Shown here one piece after another: positions 15,408-23,126 of a stretch of DNA of 32,837 nt. Source of the stretch: an uncultured Clostridia bacterium (GTDB taxonomy: Bacteria > Bacillota > Clostridia > Peptostreptococcales > Anaerovoracaceae); the NCBI GenBank assembly GCA_934277495.1, contig CAKQUI010000009.1:1-32837 (forward strand). The letters are read 5' to 3'. How positions within the stretch are numbered: the stretch's first letter is position 1; each line of letters opens with the position of its first letter. The notes beneath the pieces were generated by a model. The model was given only the letters and a program-made list of their open reading frames with translations. It was not told where the DNA came from and did not search any database. The translations under genes were made by a program, and so were the position numbers.

Positions 15408-16838
15408 CTATTTCCTGTATTCCTGTATATGACCTGAATCAAGACGATGGAAATAGTGTCTTGTTTCAGAAACTATGACTCCGCTCAGTGCAAGGAGTGC
15501 GATAAGGTTAGGTATAGCCATCAGTCCGTTGAAGATATCAGCTATAGTCCATACTGCTGATACTGTGAGGAACGGTCCGATGAGGACTGCCAGTATGTAT
15601 ATCCATCTGTATACCATAACGACTTTGAGATTTCCTGTAAGGTATTCCAGAGATCTTTCTGCATAATAGTCCCATCCGAGGATAGTTGTGAATGCGAAAA
15701 ATGCCAGGGCAGCCATCAGTACGAATGTACCTGTGGAGTACGACCACGGCAGACCTTCACCGAAGGCTCTTGCTGTTACTTCTACGCCTTCGAGACCTTC
15801 AGCCTTAGCCATGTCATATGCTCCGGAACTCACCACAGTAAGACCTGTCAGTGTACAGATACAAACTGTATCGATGAATGTTCCTGTCATAGTTACAAGA
15901 CCCTGTCTTACAGGCTCGTTAGTCTGAGCTGCTGCTGCTGCGATAGGTGCGCTACCAAGACCTGATTCGTTTGAGAATATACCTCTTGCAACACCTTTCT
16001 GCATAGCCATGAGCATAGTTCCTATCGCACCTCCGGCAACCGCCTTGATGCCGAATGCACTCTGGATGATCTCAACTATCGCATGCGGCACGTTCTTGTA
16101 GTTGTATACAACGACACAGATACATATAACAACATATGCTATTGCCATGAACGGCACGACTATGGATGAAACCTTTGCTATCCTCTGGATACCTCCGATG
16201 ATAACAAGTGCTGCCAGCAGTGCTACAACTATTGCTGCTACTACTGTTGCAATCGAATATTCTGCACCGAATACAGATACGAGATGCTGGTCGTTAGGGT
16301 CGAAGAATGATTTCGCCGCTGAAGCGATACCATTTACCTGCGTGATAGTACCTATACCAAGGGCACCTGCACAGCATGCGAAGAATGCGAAGAGTTTCGC
16401 AAGCCATTTCCATTTTTTGCCCATTCCGTTTTCTATGTAGTAGAAAGGTCCTCCGAGAAACCTTCCGTCGCCTTTATCGACTCTGAATTTTATCGCCAGC
16501 AGGCCTTCTGAATACTTGGTCGCCATACCGAAGCATGCAGCTATTACCATCCAGAACACTGCTCCGGGACCGCCAAGCATCATAGCAGTTGCAACTCCGA
16601 CGATGTTTCCTGTACCTATCGTCGCTGCAAGAGCTGTACAAAGCGCTCCGAAACTCGTTACTTCACCTACACCGTCTTCTTCATTCTTGACCATGTACTT
16701 GAGTGCCTTGCCCAGTTTTCTGAACTGTAACACACCCAGCCTTATAGTCAGGAAAATACCGGTACCCATTATCAGGATGATAAGGGGCAGACCCCAGACG
16801 ATACCATCGATTTTTTCCAATACAGCTGTAATTGTCAT
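15408..16838 (-). CDS. Sodium:alanine/glycine symporter (AGCS family)
   Basis: 476-residue polytopic membrane transporter with about ten or eleven hydrophobic helices. Family signatures include GEVTSFGALCTALAATIGTG followed by NIVGVATAM, GGPGAVFWMVIAA, and the later GVARGIFSNESGLGSAPIAAAAA. Members move alanine or glycine with Na+ or H+. The glycine riboswitch in the leader indicates that glycine is a relevant substrate or signal. The ATG at 16838 follows AAGGAG. It is a single-gene unit with its own promoter (17214-17242), riboswitch (17045-17165), attenuator terminator (16889-16927) and final terminator (15313-15355). Confidence 0.94.
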   Translation of the reverse strand: MTITAVLEKIDGIVWGLPLIILIMGTGIFLTIRLGVLQFRKLGKALKYMVKNEEDGVGEVTSFGALCTALAATIGTGNIVGVATAMMLGGPGAVFWMVIAACFGMATKYSEGLLAIKFRVDKGDGRFLGGPFYYIENGMGKKWKWLAKLFAFFACCAGALGIGTITQVNGIASAAKSFFDPNDQHLVSVFGAEYSIATVVAAIVVALLAALVIIGGIQRIAKVSSIVVPFMAIAYVVICICVVVYNYKNVPHAIVEIIQSAFGIKAVAGGAIGTMLMAMQKGVARGIFSNESGLGSAPIAAAAAQTNEPVRQGLVTMTGTFIDTVCICTLTGLTVVSSGAYDMAKAEGLEGVEVTARAFGEGLPWSYSTGTFVLMAALAFFAFTTILGWDYYAERSLEYLTGNLKVVMVYRWIYILAVLIGPFLTVSAVWTIADIFNGLMAIPNLIALLALSGVIVSETRHYFHRLDSGHIQEYRK

Positions 16839-16888
16839 GATTTTCTCCTTCTCCTAAAAAATGAATAGTATGCGCTGAAAACAAACGC

Positions 16889-16927
16889 AAAAAAAGCTAA
16901 AAGCCGATATTTATATCTATCGACTTT
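16889..16927 (-). terminator. Riboswitch expression-platform terminator
   Basis: On the minus strand AAAGTCGATA (16927-16918) pairs with TATCGGCTTT (16909-16900), a 10-bp stem including one G-U pair. TAGC and then seven T (16895-16889) follow. The 5' arm AAAGTCG can instead pair with CGACTTT at 16957-16951, giving a mutually exclusive antiterminator. Confidence 0.75.
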
Positions 16928-17044
16928 CCGGAGAGGACACAAATAAGAACAAAGTCGCTCATGCCGCTGCCTGTCGCCACAATACCCGCCAGAACCGGCT
17001 GAACGCACGGAACATCAGTAATGACGCTCCCTTTGCTATAAAAT

Positions 17045-17165
17045 TATCTGCTCTGTCCTTTTGCCTGAGAGATCGCCGGCATGATCGATATTTCCCTTTT
17101 CAGGAATGCGTCATACCGCTTACACCTTCGGCGCTCTTGAAGAGGCTCTCCAGAGAATCACTGAT
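17045..17165 (-). promoter_or_regulatory. Glycine riboswitch (gcvT-type aptamer)
   Basis: On the minus strand the conserved blocks occur in the right order. TCTCTGGAGAG is at about 17157-17147, GCGCCGAAGGTGTAAGCGG at about 17134-17116, and CTCTCAGGCAAAAGGACAGAG at about 17071-17051. These are the hallmark sequences of glycine aptamers. Only one aptamer is evident; the next 110 bases lack the conserved blocks of a second one. It lies in the 5' leader of the alanine/glycine symporter. Whether glycine turns the gene on or off cannot be read with certainty, because pairing between the aptamer and the antiterminator was not resolved. Confidence 0.92.
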
Positions 17166-17178
17166 CCGACCTGCACTA

Positions 17179-17239
17179 AAAAAGACTGACGTTCGGGTCA
17201 AATCAATGTAATTAATTTACCACATTTGTCAGTCTTTTT
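17179..17239 (-). terminator. Terminator of the lipoprotein gene, overlapping the next promoter
   Basis: A perfect 12-bp stem, AAAAAGACTGAC (minus 17239-17228) with GTCAGTCTTTTT (17190-17179), encloses a 37-base loop and ends in a T-run. It lies about 70 bases after the lipoprotein stop. The loop holds the -10 element and start site of the riboswitch transcript. Confidence 0.65.
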
Positions 17240-17242
17240 CAA
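17214..17242 (-). promoter_or_regulatory. Promoter of the glycine riboswitch-symporter transcript
   Basis: On the minus strand TTGAAA (17242-17237) and TAAATT (17219-17214) are separated by 17 bases. The start would be near 17207, some 45 bases before the aptamer. The 5' arm of the upstream terminator lies in the spacer and -35 region and would not be transcribed from here. Confidence 0.6.
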
Positions 17243-17307
17243 TATTTCTCATTGCATTATATTGTATACATGAATATCATGTGCACATTTTTGTCAGCAT
17301 CGCATAA

Positions 17308-18390
17308 CTATTTTGCGGTCTTCTTTGCTGACTTGTCCGAAGCCTTGGCGTTATCCAGAATGAAATCCTGCACCTTCTCGTACAGAAGCTGTATGTGTAC
17401 ATATTCGTCAGCTTCTCTGCCGGTCTGCTTCTTGATGGCGTCCTCATCGTATCCCTGATCCTCCAGGTCCTTGAGGTACTTTTTCTTCTCATCGTTCGTG
17501 TACGTGAGACCTTCTTTGTCTGCGATATACTCTATCAGCATCTCCTGCTTGATACGCAGCTTGCTGCTGTCTTCATTGACAGCCTTGAAGTCCTTCTCGC
17601 TGCCAAGATTATAACTGCTGAGGACTTCTTTGCGGGTCATATTGTTTTCTGAAGCTATATCGTCCAGCTGGTTGCTGTTGAACTCCATGTAGTAGTCCAG
17701 CTCTTCTTCCGGGTATTTTTTGACTTCGGTCTTCTCAAGGACATCGGACCACAGTGTGGTTTTCTGGTTGTTTTTAGCTTCAGTTTCTTTTTCGTCGTAA
17801 AGTTCTTTTTTCACTGAAGCTTCGTATGATTTGATGCTCTTGTATTTGGTGTTGTTTTTCACGAAATCCAGATCGTAATCAGGCGTCACGCTGCGCTTTG
17901 CTGAGTTTATCGTCACTTCGAACACTACATCCTTGCCCTGAAGGCTCTCCTGGCTGTAGTCTTTCGGGAACGTCAGGTTCAGCTTCACTTTGCTGCCTAC
18001 CTTCTTGCCGATCAGGCCTGACTCGAATCCGTCGATGAACGAATTGCTGCCTATAACCAGATCATAGCCTTCTGCCGAGCCGCCGTCGAAAGCCTTGCCG
18101 TTTATCTTGCCCACATAGTCGATATTGACTGTATCGCCGTCTTTGACCTTGCTGCCTTTGCTGACACTCTCAGATTTGGCTGCTGCCTTGACGTCGCTGT
18201 CGATCGTCTCTTTTATCTCTTTCTTCGACACGCTGATCGTATATGGCTCTGCTGTAAGTCCCTTGTATTCGCCTACTTTCTTGAAGTAGTCCTTCAGATC
18301 ATAATCTGCATACGGATCGCTGTTTCCGCAGCCTGCCAGTATCCCCGTCATCAGCAGGCATATCATGATCAAACATATTTTTTTCTTCAT
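17308..18390 (-). CDS. Extracytoplasmic FKBP/trigger-factor-like lipoprotein
   Basis: 360-residue protein from ATG 18390, placed seven bases after GAAGGAG; the upstream ATG at 18408 overlaps that site and is rejected. A lysine-led signal peptide ends in a lipobox LAGC with the lipidated cysteine at 21. An FKBP-type peptidyl-prolyl isomerase domain follows (VKDGDTVNIDYVGKINGKAF, GSNSFIDGFESGLIG; about residues 75-165). Next comes a helical, charged region resembling the trigger factor C-terminal chaperone domain. It lacks the ribosome-binding N-terminal domain of true trigger factor. It probably helps fold exported proteins, in the manner of PrsA. It starts 23 bases after the alarmone synthetase gene and is likely co-transcribed with it. 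Confidence 0.85.
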   Translation of the reverse strand: MKKKICLIMICLLMTGILAGCGNSDPYADYDLKDYFKKVGEYKGLTAEPYTISVSKKEIKETIDSDVKAAAKSESVSKGSKVKDGDTVNIDYVGKINGKAFDGGSAEGYDLVIGSNSFIDGFESGLIGKKVGSKVKLNLTFPKDYSQESLQGKDVVFEVTINSAKRSVTPDYDLDFVKNNTKYKSIKSYEASVKKELYDEKETEAKNNQKTTLWSDVLEKTEVKKYPEEELDYYMEFNSNQLDDIASENNMTRKEVLSSYNLGSEKDFKAVNEDSSKLRIKQEMLIEYIADKEGLTYTNDEKKKYLKDLEDQGYDEDAIKKQTGREADEYVHIQLLYEKVQDFILDNAKASDKSAKKTAK

Positions 18391-18413
18391 CAAACTTCTC
18401 CTTCTCATTTGTT

Positions 18414-19088
18414 TTAAAACATCTTATGTATCCGTTCCATGGTGGTATCCACATCGTGCATAGCCTTTGCACAGTTCTGCAGCTCCTGTGCCACATAGCC
18501 CGGCATCTCGTCCTTGCTCTTGTACTTGAGTTCATGCTCAAGACTTGCCCATGTGTCCATAGCTATGGTCCTTATCTGTATCTCCACAGGCATGTGATAA
18601 GTCCTGTCGCTGAGGAATACAGGCACCTCTACCACAAGGTGCAGGCTCCTGTAGCCGCTCTCCTTCGGATTCCTGATGTAGTCCGTCTTTCTTATCAGCA
18701 CTATATCATCCTGTCTCAGCAGACTTTTCTCGATAGTATATACATCGTCGATATAGTTGCAGATGACACGGACGCCTGCGAAATCAGTCAGCTTGTAGAC
18801 CGATTCGATCTCCATTGGCCATCCCTTGCGCTGTATCTTCTCTGTTATGCTGCTGAGGCTTTTGAGTCTGCACTCCATATGATGGATCGGGTTGTAGTCA
18901 TGCTTGACACTGAACTCATTGTCAAGGACCTCCAGCTTGGTGCTGATCTCCTTGATAGCTGCACTGTATCTCATACGCAGATCTGCAAATATACGTGCCG
19001 TATCCTTGGCTTCCTGTATCGTGACAGACATCTGCGCGGGCAGCATGGACTCGCTGATCTCAAAATTCTCGTTTCTTTCAAGTATCAT
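18414..19088 (-). CDS. Small alarmone synthetase ((p)ppGpp synthetase, RelQ/YjbM-like)
   Basis: 224-residue protein with only the RelA/SpoT synthetase domain. Family features include the G-loop-like segment of basic residues before MEIESVYKLTDFAGVRVICNY, the RNPKESGYRSLHLVVEVP motif for nucleotide binding, and VEIQIRTIAMDTWASLEHELKYK. There is no HD hydrolase, TGS or ACT domain, so it should make but not degrade pppGpp/ppGpp. The start is ATG 19088, seven bases after AAAGGAG; codons upstream to 19133 lack a start site. The product is slightly longer at the N-terminus than Bacillus YjbM. The operon partner is the trigger-factor-like lipoprotein. Confidence 0.92.
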   Translation of the reverse strand: MILERNENFEISESMLPAQMSVTIQEAKDTARIFADLRMRYSAAIKEISTKLEVLDNEFSVKHDYNPIHHMECRLKSLSSITEKIQRKGWPMEIESVYKLTDFAGVRVICNYIDDVYTIEKSLLRQDDIVLIRKTDYIRNPKESGYRSLHLVVEVPVFLSDRTYHMPVEIQIRTIAMDTWASLEHELKYKSKDEMPGYVAQELQNCAKAMHDVDTTMERIHKMF

Positions 19089-19172
19089 ATAAATACTCCT
19101 TTTTGATTTTGCATGATATAACTCCCACTGCAATACAGGATGATTCTACCACAGGTTTTTGTGGATTCTGTG

Positions 19173-21806
19173 TTATATTTTTATTCTGCTGCCGCTTATA
19201 AGCCTGTTTTTACGGCTATATTCCTCAAGGAGCTCCGATATCTCTCTGTTCACCAGCTCCACCTCGGCTCTGAGCTCTCCGGCGGACATCCTCAGTGCAT
19301 CGTTGCCTGTGGCTATCATCTGCTCAAGATTGTCAGACGACGCCACCCTGACTGTATATTTATTTTTCATATCATGGCTCATGCGTTCTATATATGTGTC
19401 GGCAGTCTCGCCTTCTTTTGTATATACTACTTCCACCTCGCCGATCTTTTCTGTATGGCCTGTGCCGCCCTTGACCTTGTATGCGTCGAAGACCACCATC
19501 ACCCTGCATTTCCTGTAGCCCTGATAGTTTTCAAGTATCTCTATCAGGGCTTCCCGTGATGCATCGAAGTTGACCTGTGACAGTGCCTTGAGGTCGTCCC
19601 ATGCAAAGATTATATTGTAGCCGTCAACGATGAGATATTCTTCTCTGACCTTCATATCCCGTGTCTTTCCCTGATAGCTGCTGCTTTCTATGACACGGCG
19701 CGGGATCGCTTTAGACTGCGACTTAGGTGCTATGTACGCTTTGTCCATGTACCTTTTCAGATCTTCTTCACCCCATGATGAGCTGTCTGCCGAAGCAGTG
19801 CTGCTCCGTGTATATGAAAATTCGTTTGCTTCGTCTTCATCATGCTGCGACGCCAGCTGCGGCTGCACATGCATCATGCTGTCAGCTTCATCCCACTTGA
19901 CGTTATGGCCTGCACCTCCGCTGCAGAATACCGAATCCGCAGTGTTTTCGGTATCTCTGTCGGGGTCATAGCCTGTACTTTCCACCACCTGCTGCTGATC
20001 GTGGCACGGTTCATATCCGCACACATCGCATATCAGATGTCCGCACCCCTTCGTGTAGGATGCGACTTCCACTGAATAGTTTTTCATCTCACTGACGGGA
20101 GCCTTTCCTGTCAGCACCGACAGACTGCCGTCTGAAACAGGGGCAGATACGCTGCCTCCCATCCGCTGTATGTCTGACATGGCTCTGCCTGTCATCTCCT
20201 GCGGTATCTCAAGTGTGAATTCATACCATGGCTCCAGCAGGATCGTCTCTGCTTTTCTGAGACCCTGGCGCACAGCTCTGTATGTTGCCTGCCGGAAGTC
20301 TCCACCTTCTGTATGCTTCAGATGCGCTCTGCCGGCTATGACCGTTATCTTCATGTCCGTTACAGGCGAGTTCGTCAGGACTCCTGTATATTGTTTTTCC
20401 ATAAGGTGTGTCAATATGAGACGCTGCCAGTTCCTGTCCAGCTGATCCTCGCTGCAGTCTGTCGCAAAGGTCATGCCGCTGCCCTGCTCTGCCGGCTCAA
20501 GCAGCAGATGCACCTCCGCATAATGCCGGAGCGGTTCGAAATGCCCCGACCCTATGACCGGAGATTTTATCGTTTCACGGTATGATATCCTGCCCTGTCC
20601 GAAACCCACGGATACTCCGAAGCGCTGCGCCATTATGTTCTTCAGGATCTCCAGCTGTATCTCTCCCATAAGCTGGAGCTGTATCAGCCTGAGCTGCTCG
20701 TTCCAGACCACATTGAGCTGCGGTTCCTCTTCTTCCAGCTGCCTGAACATCGCCAGCACGCCGTGCACATCCTGACCGTCAGGAAGTATCACATCGTAGA
20801 CAAGCGCCGGTTCCAGAAAGGCTGTCTTTACCTGTTTTTCTGCCCCCAGGACCTGTCCTGCAAAGGTCCCTGTCAGACCTGTTACTGCACACACATCACC
20901 TGCCGACACCGATTCTGCGTTCCTGAACTTTTCTCCTGAATATATCCTTATCTGCTCGATCTTTTCTTCTTTTGTTTCCCGGCCGCTGCCTCCTGCAGCC
21001 ATCCCTGAAGTTTCATATGATACCGGTTCTTTTACTTTCAGGTTTCCTCCTGTCAGTTTGAGATGCGTCAGTCTGTTTCCCTGGCTGTCCCTTGTTATCT
21101 TGAAGACTCTTGCTCCGAAACTGTTTCCGTAATGAGGCTGCACAGCATATCTGCAGAACCCTTCGAGGAAAGTTTCTACGCCGTCGTTTTTCAGTGCGGA
21201 GCCGAACCAGCACGGGAATATCTGTCTGTCAGATATGGCTGTCCTTATCGAGTCCTCCGACAGCTCTCCGGTATCGAAATATTCCTCCAGCAGCTGTTCA
21301 TGACACGACGCCACCTCTTCACTGTCAGGTGCATTACCGGAAAAATCCGTACACCGGTCATCGAGGCGCTGCTTCAGTTCGTCCATCACCGATTTGCGAT
21401 CCGCACCCTGCAGATCCATCTTGTTTATAAAGATGAACACTGGTATACCGTACTTTTCAAACAGCCTCCAGAGCGTCAGCGTGTGCCCCTGAACACCGTC
21501 CTTGCCGCTTATCACCAGTATAGCCTGATTGATCACCTGCAGAGTCCGTTCCATTTCTGCCGAAAAATCCACATGTCCCGGCGTATCCAGCAGTGTTATC
21601 CTCGTATCGCTGTACTCCATCTGTGCCTGCTTTGAAAATATGGTAATGCCTCGTTCTCTTTCCTGTGAGTCCGTATCAAAAAATGCATCCCTGTGATCTA
21701 CTCTGCCAAGTTTTCTTATGGTGCCTGTCAGGTAAAGCAGTGCTTCTGAAAGCGTCGTCTTGCCTGCATCCACATGAGCGAGTATCCCTGTGGTGATTTT
21801 TTTCAT
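19173..21806 (-). CDS. Tet(M)/EF-G-like ribosomal GTPase fused to a YacP/Rae1-type NYN nuclease
   Basis: 877-residue two-part protein. Residues 1-640 are a translational GTPase with all G motifs: HVDAGKTT 11-18, RGITI 52-56, DTPGH 74-78, NKMD 128-131 and GSA 202-204. EF-G-like domains II-V follow. A Cys-containing GYEPCH segment (around 597-602) and a low-complexity acidic/Ser linker (about 645-720) come next. Residues 722-865 match YacP/Rae1: VDGYN 727-731, VVFDA 771-775, ETAD 800-803, SSD 823-825 and ALRMSAGEL. Rae1 of B. subtilis cleaves mRNA in the ribosomal A site. By eye, the Tet(M) loop residues Tyr506-Pro509 are not conserved, so tetracycline resistance is doubtful. The start ATG 21806 follows AAGGTGG; upstream codons to 21887 are possible but unlikely. 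Confidence 0.9.
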   Translation of the reverse strand: MKKITTGILAHVDAGKTTLSEALLYLTGTIRKLGRVDHRDAFFDTDSQERERGITIFSKQAQMEYSDTRITLLDTPGHVDFSAEMERTLQVINQAILVISGKDGVQGHTLTLWRLFEKYGIPVFIFINKMDLQGADRKSVMDELKQRLDDRCTDFSGNAPDSEEVASCHEQLLEEYFDTGELSEDSIRTAISDRQIFPCWFGSALKNDGVETFLEGFCRYAVQPHYGNSFGARVFKITRDSQGNRLTHLKLTGGNLKVKEPVSYETSGMAAGGSGRETKEEKIEQIRIYSGEKFRNAESVSAGDVCAVTGLTGTFAGQVLGAEKQVKTAFLEPALVYDVILPDGQDVHGVLAMFRQLEEEEPQLNVVWNEQLRLIQLQLMGEIQLEILKNIMAQRFGVSVGFGQGRISYRETIKSPVIGSGHFEPLRHYAEVHLLLEPAEQGSGMTFATDCSEDQLDRNWQRLILTHLMEKQYTGVLTNSPVTDMKITVIAGRAHLKHTEGGDFRQATYRAVRQGLRKAETILLEPWYEFTLEIPQEMTGRAMSDIQRMGGSVSAPVSDGSLSVLTGKAPVSEMKNYSVEVASYTKGCGHLICDVCGYEPCHDQQQVVESTGYDPDRDTENTADSVFCSGGAGHNVKWDEADSMMHVQPQLASQHDEDEANEFSYTRSSTASADSSSWGEEDLKRYMDKAYIAPKSQSKAIPRRVIESSSYQGKTRDMKVREEYLIVDGYNIIFAWDDLKALSQVNFDASREALIEILENYQGYRKCRVMVVFDAYKVKGGTGHTEKIGEVEVVYTKEGETADTYIERMSHDMKNKYTVRVASSDNLEQMIATGNDALRMSAGELRAEVELVNREISELLEEYSRKNRLISGSRIKI

Positions 21807-21854
21807 ATATTCCACCTTCTTTATCGTTTTCATATATCTGACCTGAACGCCTCT

Positions 21855-21939
21855 GCCGGGACTTTCAGGCCCCTGATTTCTCATCATCCTGCCGCCTGTA
21901 TCAGATCCCGTCTGCCTGATGACGGTCTGTCCCGGCGGC
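21855..21939 (-). promoter_or_regulatory. Structured leader of the GTPase-nuclease gene with alternative pairings
   Basis: On the minus strand GCCGCC (21939-21934) pairs with GGCGGC (21896-21891), enclosing an inner CCGTC/GACGG stem. Overlapping it, GCCGGGAC (21936-21929) is perfectly complementary to GTCCCGGC (21862-21855). The two pairings exclude each other. No T-run follows either. No separate leader peptide with its own stop is evident. Regulation by this leader is an inference. Confidence 0.4.
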
Positions 21940-21947
21940 TTTTCTCA

Positions 21948-21956
21948 AGTATAACA
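21948..21956 (-). promoter_or_regulatory. Candidate extended -10 promoter of the GTPase-nuclease gene
   Basis: On the minus strand TGT-TATACT (21956-21948) fits an extended -10 element; the -35 region is poor. It would give a leader of about 135 bases before the ATG at 21806. Confidence 0.4.
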
Positions 21957-22027
21957 TATATCATGCAAAAAACATATGTCCGGCACTGCGATCTGTACCA
22001 TCCCACCTGCTAAAGAGAACGCAGGGC

Positions 22028-22065
22028 AAACATTTGTTTACATCCTGTTCTTTTTATGTTAAAAT
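22028..22065 (+). promoter_or_regulatory. lexA promoter with overlapping SOS box
   Basis: TTTACA (22037-22042) and TAAAAT (22060-22065) are separated by 17 bases. AAACATTTGTTT (22028-22039) overlaps the -35 element and resembles the Gram-positive SOS operator GAACNNNNGTTC. This placement predicts LexA autorepression. Confidence 0.65.
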
Positions 22066-22114
22066 CATTCTTATACAGAGAACATTCAGCATAAGAACTA
22101 TCACGGAGGACATG

Positions 22115-22774
22115 ATGGAACTCAAAGAACGTGAACAGAAGATCCTTGATTATATGAAAGAAGAAATACGGGAGAAAGGCTATCCGCCTACTGTCCGTGA
22201 GATATGTGCCGCACTGGGCATCAAATCCACATCTACAGCGCACAAGGATATCGCCAGCCTTGTGGACAAGGGATTCATACGCAAAGACCCGTCAAAACCA
22301 AGAGCGCTGATGGTAGTGGGCGCAGAACATGACGCACCGGTCGCATCATCCCCTGCATCATCCGCAGCAAGCGATAGCATTGCCCATACATCAGTCGTAG
22401 AGGTGCCTGTGGTGGGCAGGATCGCTGCCGGCACTCCGATACTCGCCGAACAGAATATAGAAGACAGCTTCCCTGTTCCTTCGAGATTCGTAGGCAGCGG
22501 CAGGACATTCATGCTCACAGTCAAAGGCGAAAGCATGATCGAAGCCGGCATCATGGACGGCGACTATATCCTGGTGGAGCAGCAGCGTTCAGTCCGCAAC
22601 GGTGATATCGTAGTCGCCATGGTGGACGGATTCGAGAGCGAAGCCACTGTGAAGACATTCTACAAAGAAGGGGATCACATCAGACTCCAGCCTGAGAACT
22701 CAACCATGAGCCCTATAATCGTCAGAGATGTCAAGATACTGGGCAAAGTCAAAGGTGTGTTCAGGTATTTCTGA
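22115..22774 (+). CDS. lexA: SOS repressor LexA
   Basis: 219-residue repressor and self-cleaving protease. The N-terminal winged helix spans about residues 1-65 (TVREICAALGIKSTSTAHKDI). The cleavage site is Ala105-Gly106 in GRIAAGTPIL, and the catalytic dyad is Ser140 in VKGESMIEAG with Lys180 in EATVKTF. The linker between the domains (residues 70-95) is rich in Ala and Ser. The start is taken as ATG 22115, five bases after GGAGG; ATG 22112 is too close to it. The reading frame is open to 22034, but this overlaps the promoter. It is divergent from the GTPase-nuclease gene and followed by a terminator. Confidence 0.96.
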   Translation: MELKEREQKILDYMKEEIREKGYPPTVREICAALGIKSTSTAHKDIASLVDKGFIRKDPSKPRALMVVGAEHDAPVASSPASSAASDSIAHTSVVEVPVVGRIAAGTPILAEQNIEDSFPVPSRFVGSGRTFMLTVKGESMIEAGIMDGDYILVEQQRSVRNGDIVVAMVDGFESEATVKTFYKEGDHIRLQPENSTMSPIIVRDVKILGKVKGVFRYF

Positions 22775-22802
22775 TACAGCCCTATTATACACTATGAACA
22801 GC

Positions 22803-22834
22803 ACAGGAGACCCGTTTCCGGATCTCCTGTTTTT
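22803..22834 (+). terminator. Terminator of lexA
   Basis: ACAGGAGA (22803-22810) pairs with TCTCCTGT (22823-22830) around a short GC-containing loop, followed by five T. It lies about 30 bases after the lexA stop. Confidence 0.88.
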
Positions 22835-22851
22835 GTGTCCTTGTTCTGATA

Positions 22852-22968
22852 TCAGCAGTATTTCTTTATCTTCATTTTCTTCGTGAAGCCTGTTTTTTGG
22901 CTGAACAGTTTCTTATATTTACTGTACTTGCGCTTCGGGACTTTGACTACTGCTTTTTTGTATATATC
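22852..22968 (-). pseudogene. Decayed C-terminal fragment of a surface repeat protein (BspA-like)
   Basis: The stretch is open for 39 codons before a stop at 22852 and is preceded by an in-frame stop (TAG at 22971-22969), with no start codon or ribosome-binding site. It reads IYKKAVVKVPKRKYSKYKK, then LFSQKTGF and MKIKKYC. This resembles the C-terminal end of clostridial BspA-type leucine-rich-repeat surface proteins, in which a VKVPK-x-K-YKKLF-type unit closes the repeat. It is probably the remnant of a lost gene. The rest of the gap 22835-23098 shows no gene that I can support. Confidence 0.45.
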
Positions 22969-23098
22969 CTATTTGCTGTTTTGATAACAAAACCATCATT
23001 TTTCATTGCCTGCAGGGATGAAACAGCTCATGATGCCGCAATATCTTCAGGATGTCTGCCAATTATGACACTGTCACCGCCTTTTTATGTCAAAACCA

Positions 23099-23126
23099 TT
23101 GTTTTTTGCAATACAAGTAGTATAAT
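23099..23126 (+). promoter_or_regulatory. Promoter of the hydrogenase operon
   Basis: TTGTTT (23099-23104) and a perfect TATAAT (23121-23126) are separated by 16 bases, with the start near 23133. Confidence 0.6.

Noticed and set aside
16930..17045. Second glycine aptamer
   Set aside because: The conserved CTGGAGAG, GCCGAAGG and CAGGCAAAAGGACAG blocks are not repeated here. The only clear pairing is the antiterminator complement.
19173..21806. Tetracycline resistance gene
   Set aside because: The GTPase part is Tet(M)-like, but the domain IV loop residues linked to drug release are not conserved by eye. The protein also carries a nuclease domain, and no mobile element surrounds it.
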